A stretch of 49,205 bases of DNA from Terramyces sp. JEL0728 (lineage: Eukaryota; Chytridiomycota; Chytridiomycetes; Rhizophydiales; Terramycetaceae), in the NCBI GenBank assembly GCA_027603945.1, contig JADIIU010000098.1:1-49205 (forward strand), written 5' to 3'. The notes under the pieces are model-generated. The model saw only the letters and a list, made by a program, of their open reading frames with translations. It did no database searches and was not told the DNA's origin. Positions within the stretch are counted from its first letter, which is position 1; the number at the start of each line of letters is the position of its first letter. The translations under genes were made by a program, and so were the position numbers. This document shows positions 19,226 through 30,800 of the stretch, piece by piece.

Positions 19226-21023
19226 TTACGCATTAAGCGCGAGGAAAGCTTTTGAGTATTGATAAGGAGTTTGAGTAACTTGGCTGCTTGCGCTGTTATC
19301 TCTGTTCAAAGACCAGAAAGAAACTAGCCCTACCCAGGAGTTTTGTTGTGCAAATTGAATCACCATATTGGCATCGTCAAACGAAAAGATTTCACCAGGG
19401 ACATCGTCCACCCCGATGGAAACGATAATACCAGCCTTAAAATTAGACAATCCTGCTTGTGCACCTTGAGTGTTTATACCTCCAAGTGCTTGAATAGCAT
19501 AGGCACCCATTGGAGTGGTACCGGCTTGTGCGAAATAACTTCCAAAATCAAAAGCCATACAGTTCAGCACTAAATTAACGATACGCTTACAATCATAAGA
19601 CAGACCAAAAGTTTTTGCAGATTGGAGAATTGCAACACCAGAGCTGACCAATCCATTAGGCGTGCAAGGCAAAGAGAGGCCAATCTTTAAATTAGGATTG
19701 TTTTTCTTTAAAATTGCAAGTGCTTGAGATCTTAAATCGTTTGCAGGGCCATTATTGACCAAGTCTCCTTCAAGATCAAAATCAATCGCGTTGGCTTTGT
19801 AGGCAGTAATACACAGTTGATACTTTGCAGCAAGCGATGCAGCATCAGCAGCTACAGTGGCAAGTTCAACAACTATGATTATTCAAAACTTACTACTTGC
19901 TCCGCCAAAGGAAAGAACAATATCGCCTCCTTTTGCCCTGATGGCGCTGATTTGACTCCCAAAATACAGATTGTTTGGATCTACAGGGAGTGCATCATAA
20001 CTTCCCCAACATGGATTTCCATTTGAACAAGCGCCAATAAACGACAAGGTAAAGTAATTCAACCCGATGCTACTTTGAATTGATGCCAAATCAATGTATG
20101 GAATTGCTAGTATATCCGTGTATGGAGTAAATCGTCGCCCAGGATAATTTGGTGGTGGAGTGGCAGTAGCTGATGAAGAAGACGATGAGCTTGATTTCGA
20201 AGAAGATGCCAAGGTAGAACTTGAACTACTACTTGTGAGGGTAGAAGTTGTAGTGCCAGTAATGGTGCTAGTAATGGTCGACGAAGATCTGGTTGAAGTC
20301 AATGAAGATGTAGCTACACTGGTAGTCGATGATGAATGATATTGTGTGGTTGTCGCCGAATTACTAGTTGTGGATGTATACCCGGCAGTGGTTGTGGATG
20401 TATACCTGGCAGTAGTTGTGGATGTATACCCGGCAGTGGTGGTGATGGTTGGAACAGGGACTGTTGTGGTGATCGCATTGGTTGTTGTAACAGATAAAAC
20501 CGGTGCAGGCATACAACTTGCCCACCAATAGCCACCTTGGCAAGTATATGACACTCCATAATATGGAGCGCAACACGTACTTCCAACATAACCATACCCC
20601 CCGCATTGACTCCAAGGAGAGAGTGGGGTACCAACACAATTTGTTGGGGTTGGTGGTTGCGCGGTAGTTGCTTGAACAGTAGTAGGGACCGCCGCAGTTG
20701 TTTGAACAGTTGTTGCAACAGGTGGAGCCGTAGTAGCTACCGGATTCGTAGTAGGTGGGTTAACCACCGCATTGGTTGTGGTAGCAGCAGGAGCTGATCC
20801 TAAAATGCATTGTGAATACCATATATTCGGCGGGTTTCCTGAGGAACAGTATGCACCAGATATGCAGCAAGTTGCACCAGTCCAAAGCTTTCCTCCACCT
20901 AAATTAATACAAAATACATTGGCCCCATAACGCAGCACATCCTGATCCCACCAATACTTTATTGGATCCCGTCGTTAAACAATTCGCGATTGATAATAGG
21001 AAAAGATAGTTAAACTTTATCAT
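19226..21023 (-). CDS. GH18 chitinase with two CBM1-type modules
   Basis: Four exons (21023-20918, 20898-19894, 19872-19591, 19569-19226) with introns of 19, 21 and 21 nt give 578 aa. After a signal peptide come CBM1-type modules WGQCGGKLWTGATCC (completed by intron 1 at the same Cys codon as in the sister gene) and WSQCGGYGYVGSTCC. A Thr/Ser-rich linker with 24-bp repeats follows, then a GH18 domain with VLSFGGAS and the catalytic IDFDLEG. The third intron is 21 nt with no in-frame stop, so retention would add seven residues; removal restores alignment to the sister (LLNCMAFDFG against LLNVLAMDYG). An AATAAA starts two bases past the stop. Confidence 0.88.
20367..20438 (-). repeat. Three 24-bp tandem repeats in the chitinase linker
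   Basis: Three units (20367-20390, 20391-20414, 20415-20438) differ by one or two bases and encode an 8-residue Thr-rich unit (YTSTTTAG-like) in the stalk between the CBM and GH18 domains. Confidence 0.85.
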
Positions 21024-21528
21024 TTCGCCTAAAATTTTTTGGCCACTTTGTCCTTTTATAATGGCCACAAGCGTTGAAAAAACGAATTACTCAAAATTGA
21101 ACTTTCGATCTTCATAAGACGACATCGGCCAATATGGGAAGATTTATCCGAACAGATTGCCTTTCATGTTTGGTGAATAAATTCTCGCTGATACACCAGT
21201 AACTTCGCAATCTCAGAAAAGTGGGCTGCTTGATTTCTGCATTTACGGCACAATAATTTAACACGACTTACCAAAAACGTAATCCCAATCAGTCCATCTC
21301 CTAAAGATAGCGGCACGCCGAAACTGTTATAGCAGGCTTAAAATTTTACCACCGCGATCGTCACAATGAGCCTCCCTAAGCAATTCATAAAGCAAAGCGG
21401 AAATTAGATACTAATTGCAATTCAAGAATGCTAAATCGCTACTAATTTAATGCTATCCATTGTCAAGTAAATAGACTGCTATAACAAAATGAGATTGCAA
21501 TTTTTTTGTTTTTCAAAATCAGAGAATA
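21024..21528. other. Divergent promoter region, chitinase / CTNNBL1
   Basis: About 505 bp between divergent starts. No gene or repeat was recognised. Confidence 0.4.
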
Positions 21529-23128
21529 ATGAATATTGATGATATATTTAAGCAGCCAGAACCGGCAAAAAAACGAGTGAAATTGGACAGCGGTTCCATA
21601 AATGTAACGGAAAAGGATCAAAATCTCTCAACGTTAATAGACCAAGGAGAAAATGTCGCAGCAATCATAGATCTGCAAACTTTAAAGAAATTAGTCGCAG
21701 CATTCAATAAAACTTTACAGAAAAATACACTCCAGCGTAGCAAGTATGCTGGCGATCCAATGAAGTACATTGAATCGGAAGCGGATTTGGTGGAAGCTAT
21801 TAAAAACCTTACTTCAATATCGTCCGCACCAGAATTATATCCAACGCTAGTTGATATGGATTGTTTGCCCAACATCCTGTCTCTATTATCGCATGAGAAT
21901 ACAGATATTTCAATTCAGTGTGTGGAGCTGCTTAATGAATTAGTTGATGAAGATTTGGCGGCTGACGAGGAAGGAGTAGGGTTGCTTGTAGAGAAACTGG
22001 TAAAGCTGGATACCTTGGGTCTGTTAGTGTCCAATTTGCATAGATTAGACGATTCCAGATTGGACGACAAACAAGGTAATTATTATTAACTTTGGCATCT
22101 TTAATACACTCTCAGTGTTTGAAAATTTCATCTCTGTAGATCCAGAATTGGACTCCAAGATATTTAATACTGGGACACTGTTGGATTGGCTGTTGGAACG
22201 AATTGGCCGAAAGGAATTTGATTCTGTTAGGCAGTACTGTTCAGAATTGCTTTCCATATTAATTACAAATTCTGTAGAAAATAGAACAAAGCTGGTTGGA
22301 AAAGATGGCATTGAAATCTTGCTTCAAGTGCTTTCTAATTACATCAAGAAAGATCCCCAAGAAGGAGAGGAGGTTGAATTAATGGAAAATTGCTTTGATA
22401 TCCTCTGCTTACTTCTACATGAAGGAAAGCACAAGAAATTGTTTATGGAAGGGGAAGGGATCCAATTGATGCTCATCATGATAAAGTACTGATTGCTAAC
22501 ACAGACAAAAAAAGATGGCAAAGATGAGAGCATTCAAAACACTATCACACCTGATGCTGGGAGATTCCAGTGACGCTGCAGAACAATTGGTTGAGCTCTC
22601 TGGCCTGGGTTCGATATTTTCAGCATTTCTAAAGAAATCAGACTCCAAATACAAGAAACTATATCCGGACTACTCTCAAAAAGATCAAGAGGAGCATTTA
22701 GTATCCATCATCGCATCATTATTTCAAAGCCTGTCTCCTGAAACTGCCCAGCGATTGATTTACAAATTTATTGAGAGCGAGTATGAAAAGCTACACAGAT
22801 TGGTTCTTTTACATGATCAGTATAAGCTCAAGATTCAAATGGTGGATGCAGGAGAAGAGGACGAAGAGTACTTTGATTTACTTGAAGCTGGACTGTTTAC
22901 CTTGCAAATGATTGATTTAATAATGCTGTTTTTGATTACGAAATCACCGGAAATCCAATCGGTGCTACCAGAGCTATTAGGGACGATTAATGAGCGTTTA
23001 GACAACATCATCAACGTCTTGGAAGGTAAACTTTGCTGACATTAGTGTATTGTGAGAATTTGGATGAAGGAAAGGAAAAGCAGATGATATCCGATATGAT
23101 TTCCAGTGTTGACATTACCAACGAATAA
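21529..23128 (+). CDS. CTNNBL1: Beta-catenin-like protein 1 (spliceosome-associated ARM protein)
   Basis: CTNNBL1 is an armadillo-type component of the Prp19/CDC5L complex of the spliceosome. Exons 21529-22075, 22095-22485, 22505-23025 and 23046-23128 give 513 aa. Family landmarks include the N-terminal KR..RVKLD-type basic patch, DPMKYIESEADL, the segment G-IFNTLSVFENF across intron 1 (animal protein: GVHNTLAIVEN), ENRTKL..KDGIEILLQ, MENCFDILC, and RLDAGLF-like DLLEAGLFTLQ. Introns are 19, 19 and 20 nt. Intron 1 ends TTTG rather than TAG if the conserved residues are kept. The stop TAA lies inside AATAAA. A splicing factor here is apt, given the introns, but it is found widely. Confidence 0.9.
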
Positions 23129-23197
23129 ATTCATACCGTTTCTCGCTTACAAGACATCTATTCTCGACTGGAATCAACTGTAAAAATTGTTTATTAA

Positions 23198-23720
23198 TCA
23201 ACACGCACTTGTTGCTTTTGTATTGAGAATCAATCCAATAATCATTCCGTACAATCCCAATACTTCAGCAAAAATTAAAATTAATACCATTCCCACAAAC
23301 ATTCTTGGTTGATAAATATATGATCTGACGCCGGCATCTCCAACTAATCCGATGGCATAGCCTCCAGCAATCCCACTGAATCCAACAGACAATCCAGCTG
23401 CTAAATGCACACACCCTGCGAACAAGCTGTACCCCTTGGTAGGATCCAAATCATTTGCAATCAATACTGCAATTACCAGTCCATAAACACCAATAATACC
23501 AGCCATAACAACTGGAATCAAACTTTTCATCATTCTACATCAAGTATAATTACAATTCCGGTTTAACTTGTCCTAATCCTGCGATACCGATTCCTGATTT
23601 CGCTGTACCGTATGCAGCTCCTACTGCCGAAAATATCATTGCACAGGCTGCTCCTGCTAGACCTAGAAATGGCGCAAAGTACGGGCAAGCTTCCCCTCCA
23701 AGCGGAACTAGAGATTGCAT
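23198..23720 (-). CDS. VMA3: V-ATPase proteolipid subunit c
   Basis: Two exons (23720-23554, 23534-23198) joined across a 19-nt intron (GTAATTATACTTGATGTAG) give 167 aa, the usual length. Four transmembrane helices make up the proton-carrying ring subunit of the vacuolar ATPase. The essential helix-4 glutamate is in [11 protein letters not shown]. Splicing joins GLGQVKPEL to [13 protein letters not shown] exactly as in the family. It is convergent with CTNNBL1, with 69 bp between stops. Confidence 0.95.
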
Positions 23721-23753
23721 TTGAAAAATTTAACAACGCGAAAATAGAGTATA

Positions 23754-25509
23754 TTAAGGAAAAGGGTTATTACGAGAGTATTCTTCTGAGCGAGTGAGGC
23801 TTACAGAGTAAGCTGCAGGACGATCAAATTGGCGTTGTACGTCACCATCATAGGATGCTATATCCGGCATAAACGTTCTACTTTGTCTGGCTCCATAGTC
23901 TCCAAGAGATTCTGGAGGTATGTCTATAGCATCTGACTTTGGTAACTCATCTTCGCTTTCTTGTTTCTCTTTGCCTTTTTTCAAAGTAAACTTTTTCTTC
24001 AGCTTGGCTTTGACTTCGTATCGATCCACTCTTTTGGCAATGCAATTAGTAGTTACAGTCCATTGGTCTACTGCCAGTTCGGAAAGCATCGCAATGAGGT
24101 ACGTTGAGCTGCCAATAGCGAAAAAGATGAACCAAATAAATATCGATCTGGCAAGATATGTTTTCAGCGTATAATCGCCATAGCCTATTGTCATAAACGA
24201 ACAGTAAGAGAAATAGATTCCTTCTAGAATAGACCACTTTTCAAGGTAAGAGAATATAAACCCAGACACTAGAATGTTTGAGATTACTAAAATCAGAGAG
24301 TATACAATCTGCCGAGATATGGTAGACTGAGTAGTTTCAACAATGTGGGATTTTTTCAGCGCATCATTACCAACTATGACCACTGAGGGCAGTCTGCTGT
24401 TTCTGGTAATTCTGATAGTTTTTGGTTTAGTCTCCATATTGTTTGCCACTGGTGTTTGTGATAAATCTACTGGATCTAGAATCAAAAGTAATTACCATCT
24501 TCGCAATCTTCCAATAGGGGCACATTCTCTTCGATCGGAGATTGGTGGATCACACCAAACCTATATTGCTGAGGTGATTTCGAGATATTTGCCCTTTTTC
24601 CATGTCTAGGGATAGCTACTCTGCTGCTAGAGGGCAGATTAAATTCCTGCTGGTCTAGATCGCTGCGACTGTGGTGCAGATCTAGTACTGGCTCTGAAAT
24701 CCTTCTGTTAATTTTCTTTTTTGAATTAGTAACTTTAAGTTGAGAATCCGCATATACTTTGGAATACTGGGATGCTAATTGGATAGCCAGGAACTCTAAT
24801 AAAACATTGCGCAGAGACCACATATTTGAGCCTACCAGGCCAATACCAACAAAAGTAATTGGGGGAAGGAATGCCATACCACAAGTAGTTTTTGGCGAAT
24901 AATCCCCAAATCCAATCGTGGTAAATGTGCAAATACACCAGTACAATCCAATTTCAAAATCCCAGTCCTCCAAAAATCCATATAGTGCCGACACAACTGA
25001 CATGTAGAAGATGGATGCGATGGTTAACATGATAAACTGGCGCTGTTCGAGTGATAGTTCGTACAGAGTCCATGAATATAACTGATCGTGCGTTAAATTA
25101 TAGTGATGGTGATATACAGTAAGGCCCCAACAAAGAAAAGACAATGACGCTGCTAATAAATTGTATACAATTGCTTCAGAGTATTTTGATTCGCCAGATT
25201 TTAGTGTGAAATGAAAGAACAATAGAGTCAATATACACCCCAGTCCTTGTCCTAGAGATCCCATCATAATGATTCTATATGAAAGAGCAAGTACCTCGTC
25301 ATCCATTTGATCTTTTTTTCCAGCATCCTTACAAACAATGCGATAGTGCTGGTTATTCCAAATAGCAACGACAAGGCTGATAATAGCCAGATCACTTTTG
25401 AATTATGCTTATATAGATCAACTGGAACGGTGATTGATTGCAGATTAATGAACGTCGCTACTGGTAACGCAATTCCAGTCAACAGTGGAATATATTTTTG
25501 AATTCGCAT
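23754..25509 (-). CDS. TOK1: TOK1-type two-pore-domain K+ channel
   Basis: Three exons (25509-25295, 25274-24496, 24475-23754) with two 20-nt introns give 571 aa. There are eight predicted membrane helices, with two pore loops bearing K+ selectivity filters TTIGFGDYSP (about residue 215) and MTIGYGDYTL (about residue 435). This 8-TM, 2-pore layout is specific to fungal outward rectifiers of the plasma membrane. The long loop between the pores carries both Ser/Arg-rich stretches and intron 2. The cytoplasmic tail is Lys-rich, then acidic. The upstream gene on the same strand (VMA3) starts 33 bp after this stop. Confidence 0.92.
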
Positions 25510-25661
25510 AAATAAATTGAAAAATGTTGGAAAATTTAAGAGAAAAATATTTACCTGCGATAACACATAACGTATTTCTGCACTGAAATTAACACTGGAT
25601 GATTTTGCTTGAGCAAGCTAGTAGTATTATTCATAGAATGCAGGGATGTTTGTTTGAGCGT

Positions 25662-25735
25662 GGTTCTATGGTGTAGTTGGTTATCACGTCAGCTTTACAT
25701 GCTGAAGGTCTCCAGTTCGATCCTGGATGGAATCA
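25662..25735 (+). tRNA. tRNA-Val(UAC), copy 1
   Basis: A 74-nt cloverleaf. The acceptor stem GGTTCTA pairs with TGGAATC, the anticodon arm is TCAGC-TTTACAT-GCTGA (anticodon UAC), and the T arm is TCCAG-TTCGATC-CTGGA. The T-run that follows at once (TTTTTT) is a pol III terminator. No intron. Confidence 0.93.
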
Positions 25736-25880
25736 TTTTTTAGTCTACAAATAGGTTGGAAAAGAACACCCTAGCCGACACTTTGTATCGTTGGAATTGA
25801 AAGATCGCAATTTCTTTTGATAGGTTTGCATCTGCTCTGGAAACAGAAATTGTCAATAACTATTGACAAAAAGTAAAAAG

Positions 25881-25954
25881 TGATTCCATCCAGGATCGAA
25901 CTGGGGACCTTCAGCATGTAAAGCTGACGTGATAACCAACTACACCATAGAACC
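25881..25954 (-). tRNA. tRNA-Val(UAC), copy 2, with a T-stem mismatch
   Basis: Identical to copy 1 except T49 is C, which breaks the 49-65 pair (C opposite A) at the base of the T stem. The pol III terminator (CTTTTTAC) is intact. It may still work, or be a decaying copy. Confidence 0.88.
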
Positions 25955-26323
25955 ACGACTCGAAATTTGACTGTTCCTACTAGAATGTGTACCATTTACT
26001 AAAATTATGCTTTGAATTGGGCTTTGTAAAGAATATGAGGATTTTATGGCTGCTCCCGTACCTTCCCCAATCCAACTATCGCCATCCCCTCGAGCAGCAT
26101 ATCGAATCCGCAAAGATACAGAATCAATTTAATGTGTACATTTACTGCAAATCAAATCAAATTGACGTGGATATGGATGAACAATTTCACGATTGATTCA
26201 ATAGCAATGGCCTGCAACTATCTGGTGGTGTTTCATTCAGAATAAATTTCCAGTCGCACAAATAATTGCAATGCACAATAAAGAATTAACCCTACTGCAG
26301 CATACCAGTTCAAAAAGTAAAAA
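25955..26323. other. Spacer between tRNA-Val copies 2 and 3
   Basis: About 370 bp. A plus-strand frame of 53 codons from the ATG at 26035 is open, but I recognise no family. I see nothing else. Confidence 0.35.
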
Positions 26324-26397
26324 TGATTCCATCCAGGATCGAACTGGAGACCTTCAGCATGTAAAGCTGACGTGATAACCAACTACACCATAGAACC
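26324..26397 (-). tRNA. tRNA-Val(UAC), copy 3
   Basis: Same 74 nt as copy 1, on the opposite strand. It shares flanks with copy 2 (CGAGTCGT before it, TTTTTACTTTTTG after it), which points to a recent duplication of copies 2 and 3 including control regions. A pol III terminator follows. Confidence 0.93.
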
Positions 26398-26578
26398 ACG
26401 ACTCGAAAATTTTCCTAGCGCACACAATGTTGATTTTCAACTTTTCAAATAGTTTGCAATACAACCACCACTTCAACAAGGACAGGAACCTCACTCTCGC
26501 TATAATGAACAATAAAACCAAATCTCTCCAAATAACGCTATGGAGTGATCTAAACTTAAGAAAATATGTAAATAAATT

Positions 26579-27558
26579 TTAGAATTGCTTTGATTTTCTT
26601 CCGATTGTTCCATTAACAGTTGTATCATCAGTTATAAATATGTCTATTGGGTATCCAGCATGGTTTTTGGCAATGTAGTTCCAAGTTTGATTCCTAAACA
26701 AGTCAACGTCACTAATCTGATAGAGTTCTACTTTTTTCAAAACAACATTTCCATCTGGCAATCCCTGTTTTAATTCTTTTACGATTTCTACTAGCGCATC
26801 TACTTGAGTGTCAAACGCCATATAAATCTGCAATTCCTTTAGCAGTGGAAAAGCCCACAGCAACCCAAAGGATAAATTCTGTAAAAACAGCGGGTTTGGC
26901 GGTTTTTGATGCTGGATGGGGTATTTGATCATTCCTACTTGAACGTTTTCTATTCTTGACTTGTACTTTGTAAACATCCGCCAAAACTCTTTATCCACTA
27001 CATCAATCTGAAAAAACCTCTTCCCAACCTGCCAAGCGACCTTAAATTAGGCAATTTCTGAATCAACTCAAACAACCATTTTGCAGTATGCACTTTCTGA
27101 TCAAAGTCTGCAAGTAGTACTGTCAAGTTCTTCAAATACCCAAGTAGATCCATCGTCGGCTTCCAGTAGTCAATCACTATATCCAGAAACGGGCCATCAA
27201 ACACTAGTTTGGTAAGTGATAGTGGTAATTTCAAGTTGGTGTACGAAAAAAAAGTTTCTTGGTTTATGAACCGGCCAGATGATTGGTAAATTAGCGTCTT
27301 CAACTGCGGCAACTTGATTCGCATGTCCTTGTTGATATAAATAGTCAAAGAATCACAATCCGGAACTACTACTCTCTTTCCAGATTCTTTGACAACAAAA
27401 TGTTTAAATCCTTTTATCAATTTTGTGCTTTTATATAATTGAATATTGTAATTGTTTAAAACAGGATAAAATATTTTGAGGTGATCGACTAGATTCTCTT
27501 TGGTATCCAAGTCTCTGTAAATTATAAAGTACAGATATTCTGATTTTCGTGTTTCCAT
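26579..27558 (-). CDS. LRR-like protein of unknown function
   Basis: Two exons (27558-27018, 26997-26579) and a 20-nt intron (GTTTTTTCAGATTGATGTAG) give 319 aa. Irregular leucine-rich segments (LPQLKTLIYQS, LPLSLTKLVFDG, LKNLTVLLADF, LPNLRSLGR, FPLLKELQIYM) suggest a short LRR-like solenoid such as those behind F-boxes, but no F-box is visible. The donor GTTTTT is weak. The splice is supported because it removes a stop and joins LPNLRSLGR to a coherent helical continuation. The function is unknown. Confidence 0.6.
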
Positions 27559-27822
27559 TTTATAATCTTTGGATTCTATAAATTCTAATCTTGCGGTTAA
27601 TTTGAACCTCTTGAAACTAGAGTTGGAGATTTAATTACCAGCGGTTACTCTATTGTTACCTCAATTAACAGCACTGTACCTTTTACAAGTTTGTTGCATC
27701 GTTAACTGGTCTCTGGTGGGCAAGAATTCGTATACAAGCATCACTAATTCTAAAGGAAGCATTGGGAAAGGTAATATAGAATTCAAAAGAGATTAATTTT
27801 TTCAAAAAAAGAAATCTCCAAT

Positions 27823-30800
27823 ATGGAGGATGTTTGCAGAGTCTGTCGATCAGTTTCCCAAGAGCCGTTGTTCCATCCATGTAAATGTTCCGGCTCAATG
27901 AAATATATCCATCAGTCATGTCTTGAAGAATGGCTGCAACACTCTGGAAAGAAACACTGTGATATTTGCAACCACGTATTTGAATTTTCTCCCGTTTATC
28001 ATGAAAATGCACCTACAAGCATAGGGTTCTTTACGGGATCCAGTATAGTGATTAATAGGGTTATTAGGCAGCTGGTGTATTATTGGAGGGTGTTATTAGC
28101 CGGATTCTTATGGCTGATTTGGGTTCCTTTTGTCACTTGCTGGACCTATCGGATATTTTTGAATCCAAAGAGGATGTTTGACTTTCAAAATACAAATGCT
28201 CAACCAATTATATCAGTTTACTTGAAGGGTTATTTATCACAGGAATATTTAGCTATTATTGAACAGATTGAAATGTTTTATGATTGGCCACACTTGCTAA
28301 AGTATCTATGATTAATATTAGAGTGTTTTTATCTGATGTATTTGAAGGACAGATTGTGGCCGCTTTGATTGTTGTTCTAGGGCTGATGTTTTTGTTGTTG
28401 AGAGAATACCTAGCGAATGTTGAACCAAGGGATGAATTATTGGTGCAGAGAAATGAATTGGAGCGACAACTAGAGGAAATTAGAAGAAGACAGCAAATTC
28501 CTCCAGATGCTCAAGGTCAACCAAATATATTGCAACACGTTCAGCCTAATCCTGCCCGAGTGCCATTAGTTCAGCCAACCCCAGCTCAGCTACAAACAGT
28601 TCAGCCAACCCCAGCTCAGCTACAAACAGTTCAATCAAACACAGCTCAACTACAAACAGTTCAACCAAACACAGCTCAACTACAAACAGTTCAACCAAAC
28701 ACAGCTCAACTACAAACAGTTCAGCCAAACACAGCACCAATTGCTGATGAAATTGAAAAACAAATACCACAAAATCACACCAAAGATGCTTTCACCTTAA
28801 CTTCAGCCTCCAGTGAAGAAATCGTTCGAGGCGACAAAGATAAACATATTCTGGATACACCAAGGAGATACAATCTGAGGCCAAGAAGAGAAAAGGAAGA
28901 AATAAAACAAAAGCTGGAAAAGAAAAGCAGTCAAGAATTTTCGCCTGTATCTGATAATCCAGTAGAGTCTTCGAGCAAAGATTCCATACTGCAATACTTT
29001 GAAGAGGGTGAAAAATTGGTTTTAAAAGAAAGTCATGGGATGGGTAAAGGAAAGGAGAAACTTGCTGAAGAAAAGGCGGACCGAAAAGGCAAGAGAAAGA
29101 GAGATGAAAATGATGCTGAAGCTGCAAAAATGCGTCAAATGGATTTCGATTTTCAATCTCAAGTTAAAAAACACCGCGAAGTAGAACGCATTCGACTGCA
29201 ATCTCAAAAAGAACTCCAAACCCCAGAAACGCAAGCTGCGCAGTCAGATGAAGAAAACCTTGATAATTTCTTGGCTGATAATTTGCAAGACCTCATTGAT
29301 ATCATCGGTGATGAAAACAACTATCAAGTTAATCAAATACCACAAGTTAACCAACAGCCAGGAGTTAATCAGCTGCCGCAAGTTCGCCAACAGCCACAAG
29401 TTAATCAACGACTTGGTGAGCCAGATGCACAAGTTAATATTGGTTTGAACGTTGGTATCGCTGATGGAGAAATTGTAGCGCAAATTGAACTGAATGATGT
29501 AAATGCCTTTTTGGATTTGGTTGGTGTAAACGGTCCTGTTATCAAATTGCTTCAGAATGTTGTTGTTATTCATTTGCTCGTCATTTTGATTATCTGTCTA
29601 GGTTTGTGGGGACCGTATATTATTGGATCATCTATCTTTTACACATTGAACGATATTGTCTGGCCAGGCATAGAAAAAGCCTTTACTGTATCAATTGATT
29701 TCCTGCAAAGCGTATCAGACCCTATAATCGAGCCTATTGTTGATTTAATTGTTGGAATTGTTCACGAAAATGCTACAGAAAGTAAGAATGATGCTGTGGC
29801 GGCTGTGTTATCCTCAATTACCAGAAATGTTACTAATAGCACCAGTGCAGTTGAACGGACATTTATTCAGTCGCTTCAAGAGGACTTGGCATCGATTTTA
29901 TTTGGATATGTAATTATTGCCATTCTCGTTTTATTGTATGCAGTAATCATTATTAATTTTAGAGCCAGGCCGGCCTTTTGAACCATCCACTAGTTCGATC
30001 TATTGGGCAGCTATTCCACAGCGTCAATGAAAATCTACTACTTGCGCTCAAAATCACCGTATTTGTAGTAATGGAACTGGCTGTATTCCCTTTCTACTGT
30101 GGAGTATTCATTGATTTGCTCACAATTCCAATATTTGGGCCAGGAACAACAATAGCACAAAGATACTCTATTTTTGAGAGCCATCCGTGGATGTTTGTTT
30201 TCGTTCACTGGATATTGGGATCGACATTCATGTATCAATTTGCCACTTATGTTGCTTTATGCAGAGAAACTGTACGTCGGGGTGTATTGTGGTTTGTACG
30301 TGATCCATCTGATCCTAATTTCAATGCAATGAGAGAAATTATGAAACGCAGTGTAGCTGTTCAACTAAAAAAGTTATTTGTAGGTATCCTTTTGTATGGA
30401 ACTGTTCTGGTAGCGGTGGTTGGCGGAAGTGTGCAAATGATAGTGCTGTGTGACTACATTACCAGTAGGTACCTTGGCAAACATTCGCTGTTCCATATTT
30501 TCCCACTGCGCCTTGAATACTAGTAATTCAAATTAACCAAAGCGATACCCTTACCGAAATACCGTTTGATTTATTCTTTTTCCAATTTGGTCTGCCGCAA
30601 ATCGTCAAGTTAATTGCACCTAAAGCAAAGTTTAGATATTTGAACACTTTATGGTTTAATAATATGGCTCGATTTTCCCGCCTATCTTCATTCTTAATCG
30701 GAGGAGAGTATCCCAACGAAGAATCCGACACTGAAGAACCAGTAGAAATCCGTCATATGACTGTTGGTGAACCACAGAAAAAGATATCCAAACAGGTTGT

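Noticed and set aside
25987..26196. Plus-strand frame between tRNA-Val copies (53 codons from ATG 26035)
   Set aside because: No family, no flanking promoter or splice partner; too short to support.
25662..26397. CRISPR-like or mobile-element repeats
   Set aside because: The repeated units are complete tRNA-Val genes with terminators; there are no spacer pattern, terminal repeats or transposase.
26998..27037. Longer splice alternatives in the LRR-like gene (21 or 31 nt from an upstream GT)
   Set aside because: Both give an immediate stop codon; only the 20-nt form keeps the frame open.
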